Shown here in pieces: positions 9,901 through 17,036 of a DNA stretch of 64,000 bases. A program made the translations under genes and the position numbers. Within the stretch, counting starts at the first letter, position 1. Every line of letters starts with the position of its first letter. This stretch comes from Aquitalea aquatica (GTDB lineage Bacteria > Pseudomonadota > Gammaproteobacteria > Burkholderiales > Chromobacteriaceae): the NCBI RefSeq assembly GCF_013911085.1, contig NZ_JACERN010000047.1, positions 26,103 through 90,102 on the forward strand. The letters run 5' to 3'. Under the pieces are notes generated by a model. The model saw only the letters and a list, made by a program, of their open reading frames with translations, was not told where the DNA came from and did not search any database.

Positions 9901-10375
9901 CCTGAAAAAAGGCCGTGAACCCGACCTGGACGCGCCGCTGGGCGTCACCACCGAAATCAATATGCACAGCCCGGCGCTGCTGCCGGACGCCTACTGCCCG
10001 GACGTGCATGAACGGCTGGTGCTGTACAAGCGCCTGGCCACCTGCGACAGCGAGCAGGAGATCGACGCCATCCACGAGGAGCTGATCGACCGCTTCGGCC
10101 TGCCGCCGCAAACAGTGAAAACGCTGATCGAAAGCCACCGCCTGCGCCTGCTGGCCAAGCCGCTGGGCGTGGCCAAGCTGGACGCCAGCGAAGTGGCCAT
10201 CCAGCTGCAGTTCATCAAGAATCCGCCGATCGACCCGATGAAGATCATCCAGCTGATCCAGAGCAAGAAGAACTACAAGTTGGCCGGCCAGGACAAGCTG
10301 CGGGTGGAAACCCACATCGAAGAAGTCGGCCTGCGCCTGGTACGGGTGAAAGAGCTGCTGAAAGAATTGAGCTGA
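6974..10375 (+). CDS. mfd: Transcription-repair coupling factor
   Basis: 1133 residues, close to the 1148 of E. coli Mfd. Domains in order: an N-terminal UvrB-homology module that binds UvrA (to about residue 350), a CarD-like RNA polymerase interaction domain (about 460-560, 'GDPVVHEQHGIGRY'), a RecG-like SF2 translocase (Walker A 'CGDVGFGKTEVA', DEEH box 'IIDEEHRFG', 'LTATPIPRTL', and motif VI 'QLRGRVGRS'), and a C-terminal TRCF regulatory domain. It displaces RNA polymerase stalled at lesions and recruits UvrAB. The start follows an AAGAAGA ribosome site. A good terminator follows, so it is probably monocistronic. Confidence 0.96.
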   Translation: MLDTLPRIAPAGQKTRCPALPDGLDAAVLAGLAQAGHTLLILTADAQAAQRLKAELPWFAPDIKAALLPDWETLPYDHFSPHGELVSERLATLWQIHRGECQVVIAPVSTAMTRLAPVSYLLGRTFLLQSKQQLDVEQLRADMVMAGYNHVTQVMAPGEFSIRGGLVDLFPMGSTLPYRIDLFDKEIDSLRTFDPDSQRTLYPVPEIRMLPAREYPADESGVTAFRQHYRERVEGDPSKSRIYKEVSANLFPAGIEYYLPLFFDETATLFDYVGESALVVLHRDVAGAADTFWKDVQNRYHMAQGDPERPVLPPADVFLRQDEFLGRIKPYSRIEIPASGEPDDLSLALPDLAVERRADNPLHKLAHYLQSSGQRVLLTAESLGRRETMVQFLQEHGIKPQLIDHWQEFASGSMPLALVVAPLYSGFAQQQPPLSIITESELYQHIARSHTRRRHVKMSSDSMLRDLAEVKSGDPVVHEQHGIGRYIGLVSMDLGEGETELMQLEYADNATLYVPVSQLHLISRYAGGPSEQAPLHKLGNPAWEKAKKRAAEKARDTAAELLNLYAQRAAREGHSFTLSHHDYDAFAAGFGFEETIDQANAIEAVIHDMCSGKPMDRLVCGDVGFGKTEVALRAAFVAVMGGKQVALLVPTTLLAEQHFQNFSDRFNDWPIKIAELSRFRSAKESKAALAGLAEGTVDIVIGTHKLVQPDIQFKNLGLVIIDEEHRFGVRQKEQLKRLRANVDVLTLTATPIPRTLSMALEGLRDFSVIATAPNRRLAVKTFISPASNGVIREAVLRELKRGGQVFFLHNEVDTIENMREKLAELVPEARIGVAHGQLRERELEQVMRDFLQQRFNVLLCSTIIETGIDIPNANTILINRADKFGLAQLHQLRGRVGRSHHQAYAYLLTPDGMTKDAGKRLEAIQLSGELGAGFYLAMHDMEIRGAGEVLGEGQSGEMQEVGFSLFTEMLKQAVRDLKKGREPDLDAPLGVTTEINMHSPALLPDAYCPDVHERLVLYKRLATCDSEQEIDAIHEELIDRFGLPPQTVKTLIESHRLRLLAKPLGVAKLDASEVAIQLQFIKNPPIDPMKIIQLIQSKKNYKLAGQDKLRVETHIEEVGLRLVRVKELLKELS

Positions 10376-10398
10376 GTCTGCGCTCCTGACTTAGCCAC

Positions 10399-10433
10399 AA
10401 CGCCTGCCGCCCAGTGCCGCAGGCGTTTTTTCT
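10399..10433 (+). terminator. Rho-independent terminator of mfd
   Basis: AACGCCTGC and GCAGGCGTT form a 9-bp stem, followed by a run of T's; 24 bases after the mfd stop. Confidence 0.85.
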
Positions 10434-10569
10434 GACAGCCGGTTTGTCATTTGCCATTTGCCAAAGCGCAAAACGCAGCAGAAACACGCTGGCCGCCACC
10501 GCGCTGGCGGGACTACACTGCAAGGGCAAGACCGCAGAATTCCCATCCAGAAAGCAAAAAGGAAACGCG

Positions 10570-11280
10570 ATGTCCCAGCCCCGCTACCCAGCCCCGCTAC
10601 ATGGTGGCAGTGACGATGACGACGATGATGCAGTCAAACTGCCCGCCTTTCGCCGCTACGAATCACAAGGCGTGATCCGGCAGATTTCCTACTATCTGTC
10701 CGGCGAAATTGTCGAGCCCATCCAGTACACCGACTTGCTGTACACCCTGCGCACCGCCAGCGCCACCGACCTGATCTTCCTGCACCTGAACACGCCGGGC
10801 GGCAATTTCGATACCGGCCTGCAGATCATCAACAATATCGCCGCCAGCGACGCCCACGTCATCACCATTCTGGAAGCCCGCGCCTATTCCATGGGCGCGC
10901 TGATCTTCCTGGCTGGGGACGAGCTGATCGTGCACGACACCTGCCAGCTGATGTTCCACAACTACTCCTCTGCCTCCATCGGCAAAGGGAACGAGCAGGC
11001 GGCGCAGGTGATGGCCAGCCGCAAGTGGTTCGACAAGGTGATGCGCAATGTCTGCCGCCCCTTCCTCAGCGATCAGGAGCTGGAGCGCATCAGCAAGGGC
11101 GAGGATATCTGGCTGGATACCGACGACATCCGCCGCCGCCTGCTGCATATCCAGAAAGGCGAGCCAGCGGTCAAACCCAAAGCAGCCAGCGCCAAGGTCA
11201 AACCGGTAGCCGTGAGCGAAGGCGAAGCCGACAGCGTCGCCAAGCCAGCCAGCAAGCCGCGCAAGGGCAAACCGGCCTGA
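10570..11280 (+). CDS. Orphan ClpP-like serine protease with acidic head and basic tail
   Basis: 236 residues. Start taken at the ATG after AAAGGAAACGCG. Residues 35-190 match the ClpP/crotonase fold: 'LNTPGGNFDTGLQI', a Ser107 in AYSMGA and His130 in MFHNYS, with an acidic residue later in the 'LDTDDI' element. The Ser-His distance is 23 residues against 25 in E. coli ClpP. Two parts are unlike housekeeping ClpP: an N-terminal run of six aspartates (15-20), where canonical ClpP has its axial-pore loop, and a C-terminal ~45-residue tail rich in Lys, Ala and Pro. There is no ClpX or ClpA gene beside it. It may be a ClpP paralogue or a phage-type head-maturation-like protease; substrate unknown. 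Confidence 0.75.
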   Translation: MSQPRYPAPLHGGSDDDDDDAVKLPAFRRYESQGVIRQISYYLSGEIVEPIQYTDLLYTLRTASATDLIFLHLNTPGGNFDTGLQIINNIAASDAHVITILEARAYSMGALIFLAGDELIVHDTCQLMFHNYSSASIGKGNEQAAQVMASRKWFDKVMRNVCRPFLSDQELERISKGEDIWLDTDDIRRRLLHIQKGEPAVKPKAASAKVKPVAVSEGEADSVAKPASKPRKGKPA

Positions 11281-11289
11281 GTCCGTACT

Positions 11290-11366
11290 GAGAGTGGCTA
11301 ACAACATAGCGTAGTGCCCCTAGGGCAAGGCGCTACGCCGCAGCAGGGATTTTGTGAGCTGCTCTC
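11290..11366. repeat. 77-bp palindromic intergenic repeat, copy 1
   Basis: Begins GAGAGTGGCTAACAACATAG and ends with the imperfect inverse of this (the other strand reads GAGAGCAGCTCACAAAATCC). Inside, AGCGTAG pairs with CTACGC. It matches, in the opposite orientation, the element at 36857-36935. Its last bases overlap the stop codon of the cupin gene. It may also act as a transcription barrier between the convergent clpP-like and cupin genes. Confidence 0.75.
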
Positions 11367-11694
11367 AATCCACGATGAACAGCCGCGCCCCCGTCTTGGT
11401 AGACGAGCGGTGCGGCTCACTGTCATCGGCTACCTGATAGCTCAGGCCCGGCGTCAGCATGAAGCGGCGGCCATCGGCCAGCTCGGTCAGCAATTCGCCT
11501 TCCAGACACAGCAGGATATGGCCTTTGCGACACCAGTGATCCGCCAGATAACCCGGGCTGTACTCCACCATGCGCACGCGGATGCTGCCGAACTGGCAGG
11601 TGCGCCACAGCGCCATGCCGCTTTCACCAGGATGCTCGGTAGGGGCAATGGCCGACCAGTCGGTCACGCCAAAGGGAAAGTCGCTCAGCTGCAT
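11365..11694 (-). CDS. DHCW-motif-type cupin
   Basis: 109 residues, a single-domain small cupin. The stretch 'ADHWCRKGHILLCLEGEL' resembles the DHCW-motif cupin family and carries the first cupin motif (His and Cys as possible metal ligands); 'FMLTPGLSYQVADDSEPHRS' supplies the second motif with its histidine. The family is a beta-barrel of unknown enzymatic role; a metal-binding sensor or small-molecule isomerase are possible. The gene is isolated: a repeat overlaps its 3' end and the EamA gene ends about 90 bases upstream on the same strand. Function is not established. Confidence 0.75.
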   Translation of the reverse strand: MQLSDFPFGVTDWSAIAPTEHPGESGMALWRTCQFGSIRVRMVEYSPGYLADHWCRKGHILLCLEGELLTELADGRRFMLTPGLSYQVADDSEPHRSSTKTGARLFIVD

Positions 11695-11781
11695 GATCTG
11701 CTCCAGTGCTTGAAGTGGTCACCATTTATGACAGAATCTTTGACCTGTTAGCAAGCATGGTCGGCATGCGCGGCTTGCCGC

Positions 11782-12711
11782 TTACTCCGCTTGCCCTGCA
11801 CCTGTGGCAGCTGGCGGCACGGAACGCCGCATTGCAGGCAAGAACTGCAATAACAAGGCCGCCAGCACGCAGGCCATGCCGGCCAGCTGGGCGCGACGGA
11901 TTTCCTCCTGCAATAGCGCAGCGGCAAACACGAGCGCCGACACCGGCAACACCCCCGTAAACAATGCCGCCTCGCTTGCCGCCACCCGCGCAGCCCCGGC
12001 ATACCACAGCACAAAACCCAGCACGGTTGGCACCGCCGCATAATAGGCCAGGCCCAGCAGCGCAGCCGCAGACACCTGCCAGTTGCCCTGCCACTCCAGC
12101 GCGGCGGCCGGCAAGGCCAGCAACAAGCCCAGCGCGCACAGATAGCAAGACAAGGCCAGCGGCGGCAATGGCTGACGCAAACGCCGGTTCAGCAAAATAA
12201 ACAGCGCTTCGCAGGCCACCGCCAGCAGGATCAGCCCATTGCCGGCCAGCTCGCCGGCACTGCCGAAAGACAGTGCAGCACCGCTGCGCAAGGACACCAT
12301 TACCGCCCCCACACTGCACAGCAGCAGGGCCAGCCCTTGCCGCCACTGCATGCTTTCGCGAAACAGCAGCCACGCCAGCAGACTGGACACGGCCGGCAGT
12401 GTGCCCATCATCACGCTGGCACTGGCGGCGGTGCTCAAGCGCACGCCCGCCAGCAGCAACACGGTATAGCCGACACTGCCGGCCCCCGCCTGCAGGATCA
12501 GCATGATCCAGTCGTGCCGGCAGAGCCTAGGCCAGTCAGCACGCCACCAGCCCATCAGCAGCACAAACAAGGGCAAGGCCATGCCAAAACGGATGGCGGT
12601 GGCGGTAAAGGGCGGCAGGCTGGCGGACACCAGCTTGCTGACCACCACGGTACTGCCGGCCCCCAGCATGGCCAGCAACAGATAGAGATAGGCAATCCAG
12701 CGGGAGGACAT
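11782..12711 (-). CDS. DMT-superfamily (EamA) transporter
   Basis: 309 residues with about ten hydrophobic segments arranged as two EamA repeats of five (roughly 5-140 and 150-290), an inner-membrane exporter fold of the drug/metabolite transporter superfamily. 'RESMQWRQGLALLLCSVGAVMV' and 'QEEIRRAQLAGMACVLAALLL' are the paired repeat ends. Start preceded by GGAG. An AraC-family regulator lies 94 bases upstream on the same strand and may control it. Substrate unknown; amino acids and metabolites are typical for the family. Confidence 0.85.
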   Translation of the reverse strand: MSSRWIAYLYLLLAMLGAGSTVVVSKLVSASLPPFTATAIRFGMALPLFVLLMGWWRADWPRLCRHDWIMLILQAGAGSVGYTVLLLAGVRLSTAASASVMMGTLPAVSSLLAWLLFRESMQWRQGLALLLCSVGAVMVSLRSGAALSFGSAGELAGNGLILLAVACEALFILLNRRLRQPLPPLALSCYLCALGLLLALPAAALEWQGNWQVSAAALLGLAYYAAVPTVLGFVLWYAGAARVAASEAALFTGVLPVSALVFAAALLQEEIRRAQLAGMACVLAALLLQFLPAMRRSVPPAATGAGQAE

Positions 12712-12805
12712 CGGCGGCTCCAGTCACAGCTGATGAAACCGTTAGCTAAACCGATGCCGGCCTGTTCCGGCTTGGACGTTATTGCAGCAGGGAATGAACA
12801 GCTTC

Positions 12806-13609
12806 TTAGCACAGCGCCCGGGCATAGCGACCTGGCGTAATACCCAGCCGCTGCAGGAATACCCGGTTCATATGGCTTTGATCGGCAAAACCAACAGCCG
12901 CCGCCACATCGGCCAGCGGCCTGCCCTGCGCCATCAGGCCACGCGCCAGGCTCAGCCGCCGCTGTTGCAGGTAGTCATGCGGGCTGCAACCCAGCTGCTG
13001 GCTAAAGCTGCGCAGCAGGCGAAAACGGCTGATGCCAGCCAGCTCCGCCAGCGCGGACAGGCTGTGTGGCTGAGTGGGTGCATCATCCAGCAGCGCCCGC
13101 ACCCGGGCGATGGCGGCGGAGCAGGCCGATGCTGCCTGGCGATAGCCATGCGTGGGCAACAGTCGCGACAACAGCTGCAGCATGGCCTGTTCTGCCTGCA
13201 GCCCGGCCACCGCCTCCCCACCCAACAAGGCAAACACCTGGACAAACTGCTGCCGCAGGCCGGCATCACTCAGCTGCGGCAACAGCAGGGGTTGCGGGCT
13301 GGCTTCTTGCTCGGCCAGTTCCTCAGCCAGTTGCTGCCACAGTGCTGGTTGGATATACAGCATGCGCCAGGCGCGGCCGTCCTCCTGCAAGGGCTGGCCA
13401 TCGTGCACTTCGCCGGGATTGACCATGATGATGTCCCCCGGCCCGGCATCCACCATGCCGCGACCACTGAAAGAACGCTGCGCCCCGCGCACGATCAGCC
13501 CGATGCCGTATTCCTCGTGGCAATGGCGGGCAAAGGTCCGGCTACTGTCCGCCTGCATGGTGTGAATGCCATGCAGGGCGCTACGGTGATATGCGATGCG
13601 TTCGGCCAT
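12806..13609 (-). CDS. AraC-family transcriptional regulator with cupin sensor domain
   Basis: 267 residues. N-terminal AraC-type cupin ligand domain (about 10-150, 'PGDIIMVNPGEVHDGQPL'), then a C-terminal double helix-turn-helix (about 165-265) with 'LSALAELAGISRFRLLRSFSQQLGCSPHDYLQQRR' split over the first HTH and 'LADVAAAVGFADQSHMNRVFLQRLGITPGRY' over the second, the family signature. Start preceded by AGGAGG. It is 94 bases from the EamA exporter and in the same direction, a common pairing of sensor and exporter, so it probably activates that gene. Ligand unknown. Confidence 0.88.
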   Translation of the reverse strand: MAERIAYHRSALHGIHTMQADSSRTFARHCHEEYGIGLIVRGAQRSFSGRGMVDAGPGDIIMVNPGEVHDGQPLQEDGRAWRMLYIQPALWQQLAEELAEQEASPQPLLLPQLSDAGLRQQFVQVFALLGGEAVAGLQAEQAMLQLLSRLLPTHGYRQAASACSAAIARVRALLDDAPTQPHSLSALAELAGISRFRLLRSFSQQLGCSPHDYLQQRRLSLARGLMAQGRPLADVAAAVGFADQSHMNRVFLQRLGITPGRYARALC

Positions 13610-13694
13610 CCGCCCTCCTCCTGATGCGGCAAAGCAGTCTGCATGCTACTGCGCCAGCCAGCACGGCGACCAGCATCCGCAGCGGTGCAGGACA

Positions 13695-13720
13695 CAAAAA
13701 AGCCCGGAGCGTGCTCCGGG
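13695..13720 (-). terminator. Terminator for minus-strand transcripts from adhE
   Basis: On the minus strand CCCGGAGC-AC-GCTCCGGG is followed by C and six T's. It lies beyond repeat A, so adhE transcripts would read through the repeat before stopping here. Confidence 0.7.
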
Positions 13721-13726
13721 ACTCAG

Positions 13727-13894
13727 ATGATTGACAACCTCTCTCGCTTTCTGAAAAGAAAGCGAGGCTCCCTTACAGGGTAAGGGCGGGGGGATGGGGA
13801 ATAGATGGCAAGGCTGCGAAAGCAATCTGTAAGTCGAAAGGCCCGGCTTTGCCGGGTCCGGTGCCATCGCAGCAAATCACTTTGTCAGCAGCCT
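13727..13894. repeat. Intergenic repeat family 2, copy A (168 bp)
   Basis: Begins ATGATTGACAAC and ends TTTGTCAGCAGCCT. It shares both ends and several internal blocks with 19229-19377: CGCTTTCTGAAA-GAAAGCG (inverted repeat), GGGAATAGA-GG-AAGGCTGC, AGTCGAAAGGCCCGGC, and TTTGCCGGGTCC-GTGCCATCGC. The flanks outside these ends are unrelated, which defines the boundaries. Copy A has about 20 extra bases after the first hairpin. No coding sequence is supported. Confidence 0.85.
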
Positions 13895-13897
13895 GCA

Positions 13898-13917
13898 GCC
13901 CGGAGCATGCTCCGGGC
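13898..13917. terminator. Perfect 20-bp palindrome after adhE
   Basis: GCCCGGAGCATGCTCCGGGC, directly after the adhE stop on the minus strand. It has no T-run, so termination is doubtful. It nearly duplicates the stem at 13703-13720 on the other side of repeat A. Confidence 0.5.
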
Positions 13918-13934
13918 CTGTGCTGTGCCAAGGT

Positions 13935-16610
13935 TTATACCGCTTTGAGCTTGCCCTTGGCCTTGACGCTCACGGCAGGAACGACAGGGGCAGTGGCGGC
14001 TTCGCGCAGATGGGCTTCGCACCAGGCATGGCCATAGTAGCTGTCCAGCAGCAATTGCTTCAGCTCGCTGATCAGCGGGTAACGCGGGTTGGCCCCGGTG
14101 CACTGGTCGTCAAATGCATCCTCGGCCAGCTGGTCCACCTTGGCCAGGAAGTCCGCCTCGCCCACCCCGGCAGCCTGAATCGACATGGGGATGTTCAGCG
14201 TCTGCTTCAGTTCGTCCACCCACTGCACCAGCTTCTCCACCCGCTCGTGATCGCGGCTGGCTTCCAGCCCCAGGTAACGGGCGATTTCGGCATAGCGGGC
14301 CACGCTCTTGGGCCGGTCGTACTGGCTGAACGCGGTTTGCTTGGTGGGAATATCAGCCGCGTTGTAGCGGATGACATTGCTGATCAGCAAGGCATTGGCC
14401 AGGCCGTGTGCCAGGCCGAACTCTGCCCCCAGCTTGTGCGCCATGGAGTGGCAGACGCCGAGGAAGGCATTGGCAAAGGCGATGCCAGCGATGGTGGCGG
14501 CGTTATGCACCTGTTCGCGCGCCTTGGGGTCGCCAGCGCCCTTGGCATAGGCCGAAGGCAGGTAGTCCTTCAGCAGCTTCAGCGCCTGCAAGGCTTGCGG
14601 GTCGGAATACTCGTTGGCCATCACCGAGACATAGGCTTCCAGCGCGTGCGTCACCGCGTCGATGCCGCCAAAGGCGGTGAGCGACTTGGGCATGTCCATC
14701 ACCAGATTGGCATCGATGATGGCCATATGCGGAGTCAGCTCGTAGTCGGCAATCGGGTATTTCACCCCGGTCACTTCGTCGGTCACCACGGCAAACGGCG
14801 TCACTTCCGAGCCGGTGCCGGATGTGGTGGGCACGGCCACCAGCATGGCTTTGCCACCCAGCTTGGGGAATTGGTAAATGCGTTTGCGAATGTCCATGAA
14901 GCGCAATGCCAGGTCGGCGAAATGCACTTCCGGGTGTTCGTACATCACCCACATGATCTTGGCGGCATCCATCGGCGAGCCACCCCCCAGCGCCATGATC
15001 ACATCGGGCTGGAAGGCATGGGCCAGATCAGCCCCCTTGCGCACGATGGCCAGTGTGGGGTCGGCCGGCACTTCGAAGAACACTTCCACTTCCAGCCCCA
15101 TTTTCTTCAGCAGGCGGATTGGCTCGTCGACAAAGCCGTGTTCCAGCAGATATTGCCCGGTCACGATCAGGCAGCGCTTTTTGCCGGCCAGGTCTTCCAG
15201 TGCCACCGGCAGGCAGCCACGGCGGAAGTAAATGGACTTGGGCAGTTTGTGCCACAGCATGTTTTCCGCCCTCTTGGCCACGGTTTTCTTGTTGATCAGA
15301 TGCTTGGGGCCAACGTTTTCCGAGATGGAGTTGCCGCCCCAGGAACCGCAGCCCAGTGTCAGCGACGGTGCCAAGCTGAAGTTGTACAAGTCGCCAATGC
15401 CGCCATGCGAGGACGGGGTGTTGATCAGGATGCGCGCGGTTTTCATCTTGTCGCCAAAGTAGCGGATGCGCTCGCCCTGCAAGTCCTGATCGGTATACAG
15501 CGCCGAGGTATGACCAATACCGCCCAGCGCCACCAGCGCCGCAGCCTTGTCGCAGGCATCGACAAAATCGCGGGCGCGGTACATGGCCAGGGTGGGCGAC
15601 AGCTTTTCGTGGGCGAAGGCTTCGTCATTGGTCAGATCGCTCACCTCACCAATCAGCACCTTGGTATCGGCCGGCACGCTGATGCCGGCCATGGCGGCAA
15701 TCTTCACCGCGCTCTGGCCGACAATCGCAGCATTCAGATTACCGCGATTGAGGATGACAGCAGCCACGGCGGCGGTTTCCTGTGCACTGAGAAGGTAACC
15801 GCCATGACGCGAAAAGCGTTCGCGTACGGCGTCGTAAATGCTGTCCACCACGATGACCGATTGCTCGGAGGCGCACACCACGCCGTTGTCGAAGGTCTTG
15901 GACATCAGGATGGAGGCCACGGCGCGCTTGATGTCGGCGGTTTCGTCGATCACCGCCGGGGTATTGCCCGCGCCCACGCCAATGGCCGGTTTGCCGGAGG
16001 AATACGCGGCCTTCACCATGCCGGGGCCGCCGGTGGCCAGGATCAGATTGATGTCCGGGTGCTGCATCAGCGCGTTGGACAATTCCACGCTCGGTTCATC
16101 GATCCAGCCGATGATGTCCTTGGGAGCACCGGCAGCCACAGCGGCGTCCAGCACCAGTCGTGCGGCTTCGCAGGTGGAGCGGCGGGCACGCGGATGCGGC
16201 GAGAAGATGATGGCATTACGGGTTTTCAGGGCGATCAGCGCCTTGAAAATGGCCGTGGAGGTAGGGTTGGTAGTGGGCACGATGCCGCACAGGATGCCGA
16301 TGGGCTCGGCAATGGTGATGGTGCCGAAGCTGTCGTCTTCCGACAGCACACCGCAGGTCTTTTCATCCTTGTACTTGTTGTAAATGTACTCGGAGGCAAA
16401 GTGGTTCTTGATCACCTTGTCTTCCATCACCCCCATGCCAGTTTCTTCCACCGCCATGCGTGCCAGCGGGATACGCGCATCGGCCGCGGCCAGCGCGGCA
16501 CTTCGGAAGATGGCATCGACTTGCTGCTGGGAAAACTCGGCAAAAACTGCCTGGGCCTGTTTGACACGCGCTACCAGCGCATCGAGTTGTTCAAGAGTGG
16601 AAACCGACAT
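13935..16610 (-). CDS. adhE: Bifunctional acetaldehyde-CoA/alcohol dehydrogenase
   Basis: 891 residues, same length as E. coli AdhE. The N-terminal half (about 1-440) is a CoA-acylating aldehyde dehydrogenase with the catalytic cysteine in 'GVVCASEQS'. The C-terminal half (about 450-870) is an iron-dependent alcohol dehydrogenase with 'GGGSPMDAAK', 'GGIDAVTHALEAY' and 'GVCHSMAHKLGAEFGLAHG', which carry the metal-binding histidines. It reduces acetyl-CoA to ethanol with two NADH and in the family assembles into spirosomes. Start preceded by GGAG. Presence implies fermentative growth under low oxygen. The 426-base upstream region is AT-rich and holds a strong inverted repeat (16721-16750) that is a candidate redox-regulator site. 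Confidence 0.96.
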   Translation of the reverse strand: MSVSTLEQLDALVARVKQAQAVFAEFSQQQVDAIFRSAALAAADARIPLARMAVEETGMGVMEDKVIKNHFASEYIYNKYKDEKTCGVLSEDDSFGTITIAEPIGILCGIVPTTNPTSTAIFKALIALKTRNAIIFSPHPRARRSTCEAARLVLDAAVAAGAPKDIIGWIDEPSVELSNALMQHPDINLILATGGPGMVKAAYSSGKPAIGVGAGNTPAVIDETADIKRAVASILMSKTFDNGVVCASEQSVIVVDSIYDAVRERFSRHGGYLLSAQETAAVAAVILNRGNLNAAIVGQSAVKIAAMAGISVPADTKVLIGEVSDLTNDEAFAHEKLSPTLAMYRARDFVDACDKAAALVALGGIGHTSALYTDQDLQGERIRYFGDKMKTARILINTPSSHGGIGDLYNFSLAPSLTLGCGSWGGNSISENVGPKHLINKKTVAKRAENMLWHKLPKSIYFRRGCLPVALEDLAGKKRCLIVTGQYLLEHGFVDEPIRLLKKMGLEVEVFFEVPADPTLAIVRKGADLAHAFQPDVIMALGGGSPMDAAKIMWVMYEHPEVHFADLALRFMDIRKRIYQFPKLGGKAMLVAVPTTSGTGSEVTPFAVVTDEVTGVKYPIADYELTPHMAIIDANLVMDMPKSLTAFGGIDAVTHALEAYVSVMANEYSDPQALQALKLLKDYLPSAYAKGAGDPKAREQVHNAATIAGIAFANAFLGVCHSMAHKLGAEFGLAHGLANALLISNVIRYNAADIPTKQTAFSQYDRPKSVARYAEIARYLGLEASRDHERVEKLVQWVDELKQTLNIPMSIQAAGVGEADFLAKVDQLAEDAFDDQCTGANPRYPLISELKQLLLDSYYGHAWCEAHLREAATAPVVPAVSVKAKGKLKAV

Positions 16611-16975
16611 GATGCTACTCCAATAAGGAAAGAAATCTGTCAGAGCGGATAAATGGCCATCCGACTATTCCATTTACATGGGAAAATAATCACGGCATCT
16701 GTTTATCTGGCTCACCGCGCCATTTTTGTAATTAAGCCACTACAAAAATGTCAATTAATCTGTACGGTAAAATTGTCAGACAGCCTTTGTTTTCAAGGCA
16801 TCGTCTTAATTAAGGCCAGATTACTCTCTTTATTTAGCCAGCGTTTTGCGCCAGGCCAAACCTGCACAGTAATTTCATCGCTCAATTGAATAAACCGAGC
16901 GCCCGCATGAAACAGCAATAGCAACGGTTTGTAGCGGCTGGCTTACAGCAAGGCTCAGCGACCTGCCGCAAAAAC
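16611..16975. promoter_or_regulatory. Long AT-rich upstream region of adhE
   Basis: About 365 bases with no supportable gene, distinctly AT-richer than the surroundings. It contains a 30-base inverted repeat (16721-16750) and two AATTAAG blocks (about 16731 and 16808). Probably the adhE promoter and regulator-binding region; I could not assign -35/-10 boxes with confidence. Confidence 0.55.
16721..16750. promoter_or_regulatory. 30-bp inverted repeat upstream of adhE
   Basis: CATTTTTGTA - 10 bases - TACAAAAATG, perfect 10-bp arms, centred about 125 bases before the adhE start. Candidate operator; it does not match the FNR (TTGAT-N4-ATCAA) or the usual Rex consensus. Confidence 0.55.
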
Positions 16976-17009
16976 AAAAACCGCCACGGCGCAATGGCGC
17001 GGTGGCGGT
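16976..17009 (-). terminator. Terminator after the carbonic anhydrase gene
   Basis: Near-perfect 13-bp stem (ACCGCCACGGCGC with one mismatch, loop AATG), followed on the minus strand by T-rich sequence, 28 bases after the stop. Confidence 0.8.
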
Positions 17010-17036
17010 GGATGGGACAAAGCCGCAGGCGGGTGT

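Noticed and set aside
13727..13894. Transposon with a coding gene in repeat A
   Set aside because: The element is only 168 bases and has no supported coding frame; treated as a non-autonomous repeat.
13935..16610. Long open frame on the plus strand (about 910 codons) opposite adhE
   Set aside because: It is the complement of a clear AdhE, with no recognisable domain; a GC-rich shadow frame.
16731..16818. FNR/ANR or Rex boxes before adhE
   Set aside because: No TTGAT-N4-ATCAA or TTGTGA-type palindrome; only the CATTTTTGTA inverted repeat is well supported.
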